Shown here one piece after another: positions 18,233 to 29,790 of a DNA stretch of 64,000 nt. The stretch lies in contig NZ_JAHXDN010000005.1 of NCBI RefSeq assembly GCF_019375555.1, positions 310,001-374,000 on the forward strand. Direction: 5' to 3'. The stretch comes from Roseobacter insulae (GTDB taxonomy: Bacteria > Pseudomonadota > Alphaproteobacteria > Rhodobacterales > Rhodobacteraceae). Under the pieces are notes generated by a model. It was not told the origin of the DNA, ran no database searches, and was given only the letters and a program-made list of their open reading frames with translations. A program made the position numbers and the translations under genes. Position 1 is the first letter of the stretch; every line of letters starts with the position of its first letter.

Positions 18233-18262
18233 AATTAAGCTACCAAACCGCAGGATGTCGAA

Positions 18263-19186
18263 ATGCTCCATCTTCCGTCAAAGTTCAGCGCTGCCTTAGT
18301 CATAACGGCGTCTTTCGCATCGCCCGCGTTGGCCGACTTGCAGGTTCACACCTACAGCTCTCCTGACCCGGACTCCGTCAACACTTATGCCATTGAAACA
18401 TCGGACGGATTGGTGGTCGTTAGTACGCAACGAACCTTCTCCGAAGCCGCAAACGCTGTCACACGGATCGAGCGTATCGGCTTACCGGTTGCAGCTATTG
18501 TCATTCCCGTTCCGCATACGGACCATTTTGGTGGGCTGAGCGTGTTTCGAGACGCGTTTCCTGAGGCTGAGGTATTTGCATCCACGGCAACGATCCGCAG
18601 TCTCAGAACCGACGGGGAGGGCTACATCGCAAGCCGAAAGGCCGCGCTCGGGGATGACTTCCCTTCACAGGAGCAGGTGATTGAGACGCTCCCGGAAAAC
18701 GTGCTCGAAAACGGTGATACTCTCGAATTTGGGGACGTGAGCTTTGAAGTCATCGAGGTGCCGAACGCCAACGCCCCGTCAAATACGATGCTCTACAGTG
18801 AGGAAGAGAGCACTTTGTTCGCGGTAGAAGTCGTGGAAGACGGCGTCACCGCTTTCCTGAGGGACGCTGATCTGGACGCATGGATTGCAACCGTTGAGAG
18901 CCTTTCGGAGCGTCTGCCTGGTCTCGAAACGATTTACGGGGCGCACAACGCACCAGCACCGGCGGCCTACGCAATTGCGCAGCAACGCGAGCATCTTGAA
19001 GCCTATCGTTCGGCGCTCGATGCGGCTTTGTCGGATGGCGTCATGACCGACATTGAACGCGATCAGGCCGTCGCTGACCTAATGGCACATTTTCCTGACC
19101 ACGCTCAGGTCGCACGGATCGAGCAATCGGAATTGGTGTCTCTGAATTTCCAGTGGCAAGCGGAACGGCGGTTAGTGTCCGAATAG
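18263..19186 (+). CDS. Exported metallo-beta-lactamase-fold protein
   Basis: 307 residues with a signal peptide (SKFSAALVITASFASPALA) and an MBL fold. The canonical HxHxDH metal motif appears as PHTDHFGG: the first histidine is replaced (VPHTDH) but the HxDH part is retained. Later ligands are less clear: the usual histidine after the second strand block reads NANAPSN, and a final histidine is in YGAHNAPAP. The metal site may therefore be altered or mononuclear. Likely periplasmic, substrate unknown, controlled by the divergent TetR. The homologues I think of are annotated only as MBL-fold hydrolases. Confidence 0.8.
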   Translation: MLHLPSKFSAALVITASFASPALADLQVHTYSSPDPDSVNTYAIETSDGLVVVSTQRTFSEAANAVTRIERIGLPVAAIVIPVPHTDHFGGLSVFRDAFPEAEVFASTATIRSLRTDGEGYIASRKAALGDDFPSQEQVIETLPENVLENGDTLEFGDVSFEVIEVPNANAPSNTMLYSEEESTLFAVEVVEDGVTAFLRDADLDAWIATVESLSERLPGLETIYGAHNAPAPAAYAIAQQREHLEAYRSALDAALSDGVMTDIERDQAVADLMAHFPDHAQVARIEQSELVSLNFQWQAERRLVSE

Positions 19187-19576
19187 CGGCTGATCCGCTT
19201 TCACCTCCGCTTCAACGCAACACGGAATTGAACCCCGCGAGATTGATTTGAGTACGATGATACATCCAACCAAGCGAAACATCCGGTCTTCAGACAATTT
19301 ATGGAGACTTACAAAGGGACAACATGCCTCTAACATACCACCAGAAATGGCTTGCCCCAAACGATGCGGTACACGAGTGCTTTCTGATCGCACGCATGGT
19401 TTGCAGAGATACGGCAAGTTTGGGTCGCTAAATGATCTGACAGCGCAAACGAAAGGCGATCACAAGGTAGCGCGCGATGGAAGCGAACCGCGCGCCAGTG
19501 TTTTTGCCGCCATCTTGCGTCTCATCGGAACCCGAATTGCCAACGGGGATGCGGCTTCTAGATCTGTCGCAGCCTG
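19187..19576. other. Gap without a supported gene
   Basis: Short open frames exist, including a 34-codon one starting at 19324, but none has recognisable protein features or a consistent upstream site. It may contain degraded coding sequence. Confidence 0.4.
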
Positions 19577-20431
19577 ATGGTAGCTGTGTCATCCCTCTTC
19601 AAGAGTCTCGGAAGCACTCTTCTCTTGGCTCCGTTGCCGCTTTTTGTGTCACTCGGAAGTGCAGTGGCTTGCCCCGGTCTAGATGGCCCGTGTCAGACGG
19701 ACGAAGGCATCTATTGGATGCGCACGCCCGATGCAGGACCGCCCACAGCATTGGTCCTGTTTCTTGGTGGCAGCGGCGCGAATGCTGAGCGGATCGCGAC
19801 GCAAAGCAGCGTGGTGGCGACGTTCTTGGCCAATCAAGCCGCCGTTGCAATTCCCCAAGGCCTACCACCTTTTGGTGAAGGAGCCCCGAATTGGGCCGTG
19901 CGCGACGGCCGGCAGATGCCTCGGGACGACGTTGCATTCATTCTGGATGTTATCGCAGATGCTCGCATGCGGCTGGATCTGAACACGCTGCCCGTTCTGC
20001 TTACCGGCTTCTCCCGCGGCGGCTCGATGATATGGGACATCGCTTGTCAGGTGCCCGAGGCGGCTGATGCGTATGCTCCGATTGCCGGTGCCTTTTGGAT
20101 ACCGGAGCCGCAAACCTGTAACGGGCCGGTACATCTGTTCCACACGCACGGGTTCACCGACCCGGTTGTCCCGCTCGAGGGACGCCCGGTGCGGGATGGC
20201 ACACGTCAGCAGGGGGATGTGTTTACCGGCCTGCGCTTGTGGCGTGCTGTGAACGCATGCGGCTCGCGCGCGGATGATCATGACGTTGGTGAAGATCGTT
20301 GGATCAAACGCTGGACGACTTGCGAGGATGGCTCTGTTACTTTGATGCTACATGAGGGCGGTCACGCAGTGCCAAGCGGATGGGCCGACACCACATTCGC
20401 ATGGTTCGAAGCGTCGGTGAGTACTGAGTGA
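19577..20431 (+). CDS. Exported alpha/beta hydrolase, PHB-depolymerase/LpqC-like
   Basis: 284 residues with a hydrophobic export signal ending near SAVACPG. The serine hydrolase elbow is LTGFSRGGSM (nucleophile serine), and the C-terminal histidine is in MLHEGGHAVPSGW. The acid is probably the aspartate in HGFTDPVVPLEG, which matches the HGxxDxVVP motif of LpqC/PHB-depolymerase-like esterases. It probably cleaves an ester (polyhydroxyalkanoate, acetyl or feruloyl) outside the cytoplasm. Two cysteine pairs (CPGLDGPC, CGSR and TTCEDG) suggest disulfides. Confidence 0.82.
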   Translation: MVAVSSLFKSLGSTLLLAPLPLFVSLGSAVACPGLDGPCQTDEGIYWMRTPDAGPPTALVLFLGGSGANAERIATQSSVVATFLANQAAVAIPQGLPPFGEGAPNWAVRDGRQMPRDDVAFILDVIADARMRLDLNTLPVLLTGFSRGGSMIWDIACQVPEAADAYAPIAGAFWIPEPQTCNGPVHLFHTHGFTDPVVPLEGRPVRDGTRQQGDVFTGLRLWRAVNACGSRADDHDVGEDRWIKRWTTCEDGSVTLMLHEGGHAVPSGWADTTFAWFEASVSTE

Positions 20432-20480
20432 TGTACTAGTCTCCTCCCGCAATCGAGTTCGTCATGCTTCGCGCTTATAG

Positions 20481-20702
20481 CCGATTTTGTTGAAAAACTC
20501 GAAAATCCGACGGCTGCATTTTTCTGCCAGAATCCGTTGCGGTGGCCAAATTGAAACCGAGTGCCCAGTGGAGCCTCTGAGAGGCTCGGACATCGCCAAA
20601 GCTGGTCTTAGGCCGACCCCCTCGACGAGTATTTGGGGAGGCTTTCTATGGGCAAGTTTCTCACCCGTTTACGTAAAAATTGGAGTTTTTCAACAGTATC
20701 AG
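20481..20702 (+). mobile_element. 222-bp non-autonomous element (MITE), copy 1
   Basis: A block almost identical to 24496-24717; I see one difference, C/T within AAGTTTYTCACC. The ends form an imperfect ~20-bp inverted repeat sharing TGTTGAAAAACTC. The same end sequence bounds the IS1182-family element at 55346-56878, so that transposase or a relative may mobilise it. Inside is a GAGCCTCTGAGAGGCTC hairpin and no credible gene. Confidence 0.75.
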
Positions 20703-20812
20703 CCCGAAGCGGCAGTTCATGCACGGCGCAGCATCGGTCGAGGTGGGCTCTCTTCCGCCCTTGGAGCACTCTCAGCAGGTACACCGTTGTATTTCCAGGC
20801 CTCGCCGAGGAC

Positions 20813-20930
20813 CGGCCCATAGGAGACCTTGAGCGCTGAGTTCGATTGCTGCATTTGCAGCCCGCTTTGCGGTCATTCGCTGCAACTGCAAATTCGAGCC
20901 ACCGGCGAACTGGTAAATTGCGGACAATCC
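20813..20930 (+). repeat. Dispersed intergenic repeat, unit C
   Basis: GGCCCATAGGAGACCTTGAG, then ATTGCTGCATTTGCAGCCCG, then GTCATTCGCTGCAACTGCA and a trailing GCGGACAATCC. It lies between the 222-bp element and the MFS terminator. The block 20703-20812 repeats family words (GCAGCATCGGTC, CTTCCGCCC) also present at 24313-24360. Confidence 0.6.
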
Positions 20931-20971
20931 AGTCTTTCGCTGCAAGCTCCAGAAGGTCAGCTTTCACAAAT

Positions 20972-21003
20972 GAAACGCGGCCACCAAAAGGCAGCCGCGT
21001 TTC
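20972..21003 (-). terminator. Terminator of the DUF2798-AKR-MFS operon
   Basis: A perfect 10-bp stem (GAAACGCGGC with GCCGCGTTTC) and a 12-base loop lie 12 bases downstream of the minus-strand MFS stop. The descending side is followed by ATTTGTG rather than a pure T-tract. Confidence 0.7.
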
Positions 21004-21015
21004 GGTTTGGGGCGT

Positions 21016-22182
21016 TTACTCGGCTGGTACCGCGACCGATGGTCGGCTCCGCATCGTCAATGCGATAAATGCCGCGACCACCAAGCCGGCGATGCCGATC
21101 ATCGCGTTGGCGGGGCCGAGGGCTGGAAGACCAGCGGTGTCGATCACCCGACCACCGATGAGCGCGCCGAGACCGATCCCAACCTGTGCGATGGTCACAC
21201 TAAGAGCTGAGGCGAACTCCTGCGCTTCCGGGGCCTGCTTCATGACGCGAAGCTGATTGGCAATGAAGCCGGCCGACTGTGCCGCACCCCAAATCGCCAA
21301 GGGGATCAAGAATAGGATGCCTTGGCCCGTCATTGCGACCGTCGCAAACGAAGCGGCAGAGAGAGCGGCAAGGGAAACAACGGTCACGCCCATTGGGTTC
21401 CGGTCCACGTATTGCCCGGCGAGCCAGTTGCCGAACAAACCAACGATGCCAAAGCCCATCAGAACCCAGGCCACTTGTGCGGATGGCACGTTGGCCAGCG
21501 TCTGAAGAATGTCGGCCAGGTAGGTGTAGGCGACGAACATCGAGGTGAAGGCAAAGGCCGTCAGCACAAGATGCGCAAGGAACGACCCGCGTTTCAGGAT
21601 CGACGCTTGGGTCAGCAGCGACGGCGCGGCTTCAGGCTTCGTCGTGGGGAAGAAGGCCAGCAATGCGAGCGACATCACCGCCGCTAGCGCACCGATCGCG
21701 CCGAACATGACGCGCCAGCCCATCAGGTCAGCCAGGAGCGTGCCGAGCGGGATACCGATGACCGTACCTGCCGAGATACTGGCGTAGAGGATGGCCACTG
21801 ATTTGCCACCGCCTTCAGGGCCACCGAGCCCAGCGGCGGCCGCCGTGCCAACCGCCCAGAAGACAGGTAAGGCCAGTGCGCCGATGATCCGTGCAGCGGC
21901 GAGCGTTTCAAAGGTCGGGGCAAATGCAGTCAACACGTTGGACACAGCGATCATCGCCAGCAGTCCCGCGAACAGTTTCTTGCGTTCAACTTTGGCCACG
22001 AGGGCCGTCAGGAATGGCGCGGCGATGGCCACCGTAAAAGCGAAGATGGTTGCCAGAAGTCCGGCCTGAGCGATGCTGACGCCAAGATCGGCGGCGAGCT
22101 GTGGTAGGACGCCGATGATCACGAACTCTGTCGTAACCACCGCGAACCCGGCAGCCGCCAATGTGAGGATAGGAAGTCTCAT
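21016..22182 (-). CDS. MFS transporter, AraJ/Bcr-type sugar or drug efflux
   Basis: 388 residues from ATG 22182, with 12 membrane segments. The helix-1 motif FAVVTTEFVIIGVLPQLAADLG is typical of the AraJ/YdhP-type efflux branch, and GTVIGIPLGTLLADLMGWR is the drug-antiporter motif C region. It probably exports small molecules. It is the last gene of a minus-strand operon (DUF2798, aldo/keto reductase, MFS) divergent from a LysR regulator. A longer frame start at 22230 exists but lacks a ribosome binding site. Confidence 0.87.
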   Translation of the reverse strand: MRLPILTLAAAGFAVVTTEFVIIGVLPQLAADLGVSIAQAGLLATIFAFTVAIAAPFLTALVAKVERKKLFAGLLAMIAVSNVLTAFAPTFETLAAARIIGALALPVFWAVGTAAAAGLGGPEGGGKSVAILYASISAGTVIGIPLGTLLADLMGWRVMFGAIGALAAVMSLALLAFFPTTKPEAAPSLLTQASILKRGSFLAHLVLTAFAFTSMFVAYTYLADILQTLANVPSAQVAWVLMGFGIVGLFGNWLAGQYVDRNPMGVTVVSLAALSAASFATVAMTGQGILFLIPLAIWGAAQSAGFIANQLRVMKQAPEAQEFASALSVTIAQVGIGLGALIGGRVIDTAGLPALGPANAMIGIAGLVVAAFIALTMRSRPSVAVPAE

Positions 22183-22207
22183 GTCTATGTCTCCGATCTG
22201 ACAGGGC

Positions 22208-23014
22208 TTACGCCTGCATGTTTTCTTCAAGGTGTTGGATGGAGGTCGTTCCGGGGATGACGACCGTATTTGGCGAGCGATCCAGAAGCGCCCTTAGTGC
22301 GGTCTGCGCGCCCGTACGCTGTCCCGACCCAGCCTGCGCTGCGAGAGGCGATCCTTTCCGCATGGGGTGAGCACCGAGCGGGCCATAGGGGATGAAGGCG
22401 ATGCCTTCTCGCGCGGTGAGGTCGATCATGTCGTCCTGATCGCGTTCGAGGATGTTGTAGCGGTTCTGCACCGACGCGATGGGAGCGACCGATTGCGCTG
22501 AGCGAAGCTGTTCAACGGAGACGTTCGACACACCGATATGCGCGATCTTCCCAGCCTCCCGCGCCTTTGCGAGCGCCTCGATAGAGACCTCAATCGGCGT
22601 CTTGGGATCGACCCAATGAAGTTGAAACAGACCGATCTGCTCGACCCGCAAGTTTTTCAGCGCATCATCGATTTGCGCGGTCAGCACCTCGGGGCTTGCG
22701 TCCTTGACCATCTCGATGGGTGACAGTTTGTCGATCCCTCCCTTCGTCGCAAAGACGATGTTCGGTAGTCCTTCGAGGGCTTCACCGAGCAGCTTTTCGT
22801 TCCATTGCGGGCCGTAGGCGCGCGCTGTGTCGAAAAAGTTGACGCCGAGTTCGGCGGCCAGACGCAGAAGACGTTTGCCCTGTTCCCAATCGGGATAGGG
22901 ACCAAAGTTCGCGGGCTGGTCGGTCAGGCGCATGGCACCATAGCCCAAGCGGTTTACGATCAGATCGCCACCAAGGGCAAAGCTGTCGGGGGTGATGTTG
23001 TTTTGGGCATTCAT
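22208..23014 (-). CDS. Aldo/keto reductase
   Basis: 268 residues from ATG 23014. NADPH-dependent oxidoreductase of the AKR superfamily. The catalytic tetrad is recognisable as D in NFFDTARAYG with its Y four residues on, K in VFATKGG, and H in LFQLHWVDP. Cofactor-binding elements appear in HIGVSNVS and VVIPGTTS. It is similar in layout to oxidoreductases of the YajO/PdxI-like type. Close spacing to DUF2798 and MFS (13 and 25 bases) makes a detoxification or export unit with the LysR regulator likely. Confidence 0.88.
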   Translation of the reverse strand: MNAQNNITPDSFALGGDLIVNRLGYGAMRLTDQPANFGPYPDWEQGKRLLRLAAELGVNFFDTARAYGPQWNEKLLGEALEGLPNIVFATKGGIDKLSPIEMVKDASPEVLTAQIDDALKNLRVEQIGLFQLHWVDPKTPIEVSIEALAKAREAGKIAHIGVSNVSVEQLRSAQSVAPIASVQNRYNILERDQDDMIDLTAREGIAFIPYGPLGAHPMRKGSPLAAQAGSGQRTGAQTALRALLDRSPNTVVIPGTTSIQHLEENMQA

Positions 23015-23028
23015 GGTTTTTCTCCAGT

Positions 23029-23274
23029 TCAGATTGTGTGGCGATCCAAAAAGCGCCGGACGACCGGTGCGATGAAGGTCACGCTTGGGAAGGCGAGGGA
23101 GAACGCGAGGGCATAGGCGTGCAGCCAACGGGTCAGATATCCATCCGAGAACCCGGTGTTCACCGCTGTGATGATCGCGGACATGACGCCACCGAGAGTG
23201 GCTGACATGATGAAAGCGAACAGAACTGCCGCGAACCGTGCTGGGATCTTCAGAGGTTTGGCTGCAAGTTGCAT
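23029..23274 (-). CDS. DUF2798-family small membrane protein
   Basis: 81 residues from ATG 23274 with two transmembrane helices, FAAVLFAFIMSATLGGVMSAI and a second from WLHAYALAFSLAF. The pattern P.RF...F.F.MS.....V....T..N.G......W......A....FP is that of DUF2798, small inner-membrane proteins of unknown role. It is the first gene of the LysR-divergent operon. A longer reading frame exists upstream but runs into the promoter region. Confidence 0.82.
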   Translation of the reverse strand: MQLAAKPLKIPARFAAVLFAFIMSATLGGVMSAIITAVNTGFSDGYLTRWLHAYALAFSLAFPSVTFIAPVVRRFLDRHTI

Positions 23275-23374
23275 CGTCGTCTCCTGGTTGGTGAGAGCAA
23301 GATGCGGGGTCAGCCAGCGATTTAGAATACGGCTAGTATTGACATCACTTGTTAGTCCGGCTGAGTAATAGGCG

Positions 23375-24292
23375 ATGATCGACCTGCGCCTTATCGAGAC
23401 CTTCATCCAAGCTGCTCGCCGCGAGAGCTTTTCCGCGGCTGCCAAAGCACTGCGTGTCAGCCCGGGTGCCGTCAGCCAGAACATCAAATCGTTGGAAGAG
23501 CAGCTTCAGACGCGGCTCTTTACGCGCACCACACGGCAAGTGAAGCTGACACCTGAAGGCCAACGGTTCCTGCAACGCTGTGCGCCAGCGGTTGAGGCAC
23601 TGGAAACAGCCGCGACAGAAATCCAGCAGGAACGCGAAGCCTTTCGGGGTCGGTTACGGATCACGTCGACAACCGCATTCGGTCGCGATGAAATCCTACC
23701 GCTCATCGCGTCGTTCCAAGCCGAACACCCGGAACTTGAGATCGAATTGTCGCTCTCTAATGGGTTTGTGGATCTCGTGGCCGAAGAGTTCGATCTCGCG
23801 ATCCGGGGCGGCATCCTTCCCGACAGCGATTACATCGCCCGCCTTCTCGTTCCAGTGACGCCGCTGGTCTGTGGGTCCCCCGATTACCTCGACCGCCACG
23901 GGACGCCGCAGTCCATAGAGGACCTGAACGGTCACCGTCTGATTGGAATGCGGTCGAACCCCTCGCAACGGGTGTTTGCGTGGGAGTTCACAGGCTCGAA
24001 ACCTGGCGAGACGCAAAGGGTTGAGATTGCACCAACCGCGATCATGAATGACCCGGCAAGCGCGGGCCGTGCCGCTGCACTTGGCATGGGCATCACCCAG
24101 GTTGGCAGCAACGTAGCACTGCCCCTGATCAACGCCGGGAAGCTGATTGTCCTCTTTCCCGAGACCGCGATTCAATCTCGCGGTCTCTATGCCGTCTATC
24201 CATCCAAACGCTTCGCGCCGAAGAAGCTGACCGCGTTCGTGGATCATTTGGTTGAGGCATTCGCGCATCGGGCAGACTTGGTTTTTTCCTGA
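23375..24292 (+). CDS. LysR-family transcriptional regulator
   Basis: 305 residues. The N-terminal winged HTH reads LRLIETFIQAARRESFSAAA, KALRVSPGAVSQNIKSLEEQ and LQTRLFTRTTRQVKLTPEGQ; the effector domain resembles the CrgA/AaeR-type branch (RITSTTAFGRDEILPLI, VDLVAEEFDLAIRGG). It is divergent from the DUF2798-AKR-MFS operon and probably its activator or repressor. A TTGACA at 23339-23344 in the intergenic region could be the -35 box of its own promoter. Confidence 0.9.
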   Translation: MIDLRLIETFIQAARRESFSAAAKALRVSPGAVSQNIKSLEEQLQTRLFTRTTRQVKLTPEGQRFLQRCAPAVEALETAATEIQQEREAFRGRLRITSTTAFGRDEILPLIASFQAEHPELEIELSLSNGFVDLVAEEFDLAIRGGILPDSDYIARLLVPVTPLVCGSPDYLDRHGTPQSIEDLNGHRLIGMRSNPSQRVFAWEFTGSKPGETQRVEIAPTAIMNDPASAGRAAALGMGITQVGSNVALPLINAGKLIVLFPETAIQSRGLYAVYPSKRFAPKKLTAFVDHLVEAFAHRADLVFS

Positions 24293-24399
24293 AAGCAGCC
24301 GATCGTGCGTCGTGCAGCATCGGTCAACATGGGCTCGTTGCCGCCATCGGAGCGACCGCAGCATTCTGTGCCCGAGGTCGGATCGCGTCTGTGAGAATC

Positions 24400-24466
24400 G
24401 GCCCATAGCTGCCGTTTGCCCGACAACTTGATCGCTGCAATGCGGCCCGCCAAAGCGGACATTGCA
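24400..24466 (+). repeat. Dispersed intergenic repeat, unit D
   Basis: A weaker unit: GGCCCATAGCTGCCGTTTGC, then TGATCGCTGCAATGCGGCCC and GCCAAAGCGGACATTGC. It directly precedes the second copy of the 222-bp element. Confidence 0.5.
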
Positions 24467-24495
24467 TAGAGGGTGCCGCGAACGACACCTATGAG

Positions 24496-24717
24496 CCGAT
24501 TTTGTTGAAAAACTCGAAAATCCGACGGCTGCATTTTTCTGCCAGAATCCGTTGCGGTGGCCAAATTGAAACCGAGTGCCCAGTGGAGCCTCTGAGAGGC
24601 TCGGACATCGCCAAAGCTGGTCTTAGGCCGACCCCCTCGACGAGTATTTGGGGAGGCTTTCTATGGGCAAGTTTTTCACCCGTTTACGTAAAAATTGGAG
24701 TTTTTCAACAGTATCAG
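24496..24717 (+). mobile_element. 222-bp non-autonomous element (MITE), copy 2
   Basis: Near-identical to 20481-20702, in the same orientation, so the pair brackets the LysR/DUF2798/AKR/MFS unit. The ends CCGATTTTGTTGAAAAACTC and, reversed, CTGATACTGTTGAAAAACTC mark the limits. Flanking sequences differ from copy 1 immediately outside, as expected for independent insertions. No clear target duplication is seen. Confidence 0.75.
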
Positions 24718-25070
24718 ACCAAATTGACCTGTGTTGAAATGAGCGCGAATGTCTACTCAAAACCCGGAGCAACAAGCGGCCCAACTCACAGGGCATAGCG
24801 GACTTGCGAAATGCTACCAAAGATCGTGCAAGAAGGTGCGCGTGATGTGGGTCTGATACCGGGCAACTTCGTTCTAAGAACCTACGCATGTGCATACTCT
24901 CCTAGTGGAAGAGCGACAGTGGGCCTATAACTCTGAATGCTGGACTTTCCAGTGGAGCGGGTCAGTTGGTTTGCGCCAGCCGAAGCAGTTTCAAAACGAA
25001 TGGTAGACGATAGCGGAAACATTTTTTCGACGGTGAACGCTTGCAAAACTACAATGAACCCCTGAGCTGT
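24718..25070. other. Gap between the 222-bp element and the groEL-like gene
   Basis: No gene or clear terminator is visible. The stretch just after the groEL-like stop has no good hairpin. Confidence 0.4.
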
Positions 25071-27572
<2,502 letters not shown>

Positions 27573-27580
<8 letters not shown>

Positions 27581-28280
27581 TGGTACGCCCCTCGAAAACT
27601 TCTCTCAAACGGGCAACAGGCGCAGTTCCTGGAGCTTCCATTGCGCAAACAATTTGCGAAATAGTTGAGGTCTTACCCGCAACATCGACCGCCTTCTTTA
27701 TGCGTTCTGGTTCCGTCTCAAGTTCCTTCAAAAGACGGGTGACTTCATGACAAATGGAACTCACCTGATCAAAGTCCTCTTCTTTTGGTTCGGGTTTTTG
27801 TAGGACGACCTCAATTGTTGATTTGAGTTTGAGAAGTTGGTTCCTCAGAGGTGCCACGTCTGGTTTGCATGCAAACCAAGTTTGAACTGTAAGCATAAGA
27901 GTAGCCAAGCTGCCCAAAGATGCCACGGACTTAGCCACAAATGTAGCCCCCTGCATAAGGCCCGTAACGGACAATAGCAAAAAACCGAAGACCGAAAAGG
28001 CCGCGGAAATTAGGATCGAAGCCAAGAATGCAGAGCCATGATTTAAGTAGCACCCACGTATTTTTCGAAACACCAAAAGTACTAAGCACGTGAACATGGC
28101 CAGAATCCACCATGCACTCAGTTCACCTGCTTGTTTCAAAGCTACCGAGTAAGATGGGAAGCGGGAGAAACCGGCATAACCAACAACCGCAAAAACCACT
28201 AAAAGCAGTAGGTCTAGCTTCGAGAAAGAAGGCCCAAAGTGAAAGGGGAAGATATCTGTTTGTTTCAAATCTAGGGACAC
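27573..28280 (-). CDS. Four-helix membrane protein, first gene of the GroEL-like operon
   Basis: 235 residues, family not recognised. Four membrane segments are evident at about residues 22-38, 55-72, 84-105 and 115-135, followed by a ~100-residue charged, helical C-terminal tail that probably lies in the cytoplasm. The start codon is GTG at 28280, with no strong Shine-Dalgarno. Small multi-helix membrane proteins with a cytoplasmic domain, coupled to a sensor-like protein, are common effectors in anti-phage operons. That role here is inference only. Confidence 0.75.
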
Positions 28281-28611
28281 AAAATCACTGAATCCAGTTG
28301 TCTAGTTACGGCACCAACGGTCTGAGCATCCATATCTTTGTCTTGAACGTTCCTGACGCCACTTAGCATGTGCATGAAAGTATGATATTGCGTTGATAGC
28401 AAGAGTTGTCGTCGCCTTGATCGTCTAAAGCTAGTAGTGCTCGTTGTTTAGATGGATAGAGCTGTGTCCTTCTTTCTGACTGACGATCGTGTTGCCTATG
28501 AACACAAATACGTTTTGAGCAGGCAACTTAGAGCAACAAATCATAGTGACGCAGGGGTGTCCAAAAGGACGCGCGGTTGGGACAAACGACTTACGCAAAA
28601 CCGTTAACATA

Positions 28612-28725
28612 CGGCCCACAACCGACTTTGGACGTGTCGTTCAGTTTCTGCGGTCGCAGCCCTCTTTCCTGCCATTCGCTGCAATGCCGAATTTATTGAT
28701 AAATGAACTCACCAAAAGCGGACAA
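28612..28725 (+). repeat. Dispersed intergenic repeat, unit E
   Basis: GGCCCACAACCGACTTTGGA, then TTTCTGCGGTCGCAGCCCT, CTGCCATTCGCTGCAATGCCG and a trailing AAAGCGGACAAAC. It lies in the gap 28281-28773. The part before 28611 is the upstream region of the GroEL-like operon; I see no confident promoter there. Confidence 0.6.
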
Positions 28726-28773
28726 ACTTGTCGTTCACCTGAATCGCTCAACGATCACTCAAGCAGACCTTCG

Positions 28774-29601
28774 TCAGGAACGAACAGCCGATACGACGAC
28801 AGACGGAGCTGGAACAAGAAAACCCGGTGCCCCCATGGTCCCTGCTGCTTGAGTCCGCTTCGCCAGATCTTTCCGGATGGCAGTCCGTGTCGCAGCGGGT
28901 TGTCGACGGAGCAGCGACGCGGCGCGCACTGCACCAGCGTCAAAGACATCGAAAAGCGCGTCGGGGCTGGGAACAGTCAGTTCAGAGGCAACCTCAATGA
29001 GCGTGACGTTGGCAAAGCCCGCGTCCTCAACCAATGGCCTCGCGACAGAGATGTCAGCCAGCACATGCGCATCCGGCCCTTCCGGCAGCGTAATCGACGG
29101 ATCGGCGAGCCGACCGACAGCATCGAATAGCCAGCCGAATGAACCGTCCGAGCCTTTGCCGTGCCAAATAGAGAACGCGATTGCTCCACCCGGTTTCAGA
29201 ACTCTGGCTGCCTCTTTCAGGCCGCGGACAGGGTCGGGAAAATGGGGCACCCCGAAGCCGATTGTCACGGCGCCGAAGCTAGCGTCGGGAAAACCTATGT
29301 CCATGGCGTTGCCTTGAAGGAACCGCGCCCCGCGAACAGCATCGCGGGCGAGCGAGATCATGGCTTCCGAGAAATCCAGCCCGGTTACCGTCGCACCTCT
29401 CTCGACGAGCTCTGCTGCAACCACACCGTGGCCAGTGCATACATCGAGAACCTCAGTATTCGGTCCTGCGTTTATAGCATCCGCCAGCTTTCGGGCGACA
29501 AGTCGAGTGGCCATGTCGAAACCATCGGCATAGTTCCTTGCAATTGATGGTGTGCCCCATCCATCGCGCTCCATCTTCTCGAAATCACGCGTGTCGACCA
29601 T
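28774..29601 (-). CDS. Class I SAM-dependent methyltransferase
   Basis: 275 residues. The SAM-binding motif I is VLDVCTGHGVVAAEL (a C replaces the more common G), with motif II TGLDFSEAM, the GNAMDIGFPDASFGAVTIGFG strand and the VLKPGGAIAFSIWH motif of Methyltransf_11 proteins. The substrate is unknown; small-molecule O- or C-methylation is likely. A good Shine-Dalgarno (GGAGGGA) precedes the ATG at 29601, which abuts the TAG of a possible small upstream gene. Confidence 0.87.
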   Translation of the reverse strand: MVDTRDFEKMERDGWGTPSIARNYADGFDMATRLVARKLADAINAGPNTEVLDVCTGHGVVAAELVERGATVTGLDFSEAMISLARDAVRGARFLQGNAMDIGFPDASFGAVTIGFGVPHFPDPVRGLKEAARVLKPGGAIAFSIWHGKGSDGSFGWLFDAVGRLADPSITLPEGPDAHVLADISVARPLVEDAGFANVTLIEVASELTVPSPDALFDVFDAGAVRAASLLRRQPAATRTAIRKDLAKRTQAAGTMGAPGFLVPAPSVVVSAVRS

Positions 29602-29790
29602 CTATCGCTCCCTCCACGCCTCGACGATACACTCGACACCGTCTGGCGCAAAGACGCATGTAAACCGGATTGGGCTCTTAGCAGAACTGCGTCTGAGCAG
29701 CGGGAGCAGCACGGCCCATGGTGGTGGGACGCCTTTCAGAACACACTTTTCCAGAAGCGTAGTTCTAGAAATCATCAGTTTCCGGGACAT
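29602..29790 (-). CDS. Possible small hypothetical protein
   Basis: An open frame of about 62 codons from ATG 29790, ending IRFTCVFAPDGVECIVEAWRER immediately before the methyltransferase ATG (TAG-ATG). The C-terminal half looks protein-like. It overlaps the 3' end of the next small frame by 26 bases. No family is recognised and it may not be a gene. Confidence 0.35.
   Translation of the reverse strand: MSRKLMISRTTLLEKCVLKGVPPPWAVLLPLLRRSSAKSPIRFTCVFAPDGVECIVEAWRER

Noticed and set aside
19248-19577. 109-codon frame between the MBL and esterase genes
   Set aside because: No recognisable motif, no ribosome binding site of note, composition unlike neighbours' proteins.
20487-20822. Open frame inside the 222-bp element and beyond (a matching one starts at 24502)
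   Set aside because: It arises from the repeat itself, reads out into unrelated flanks and has no transposase features.
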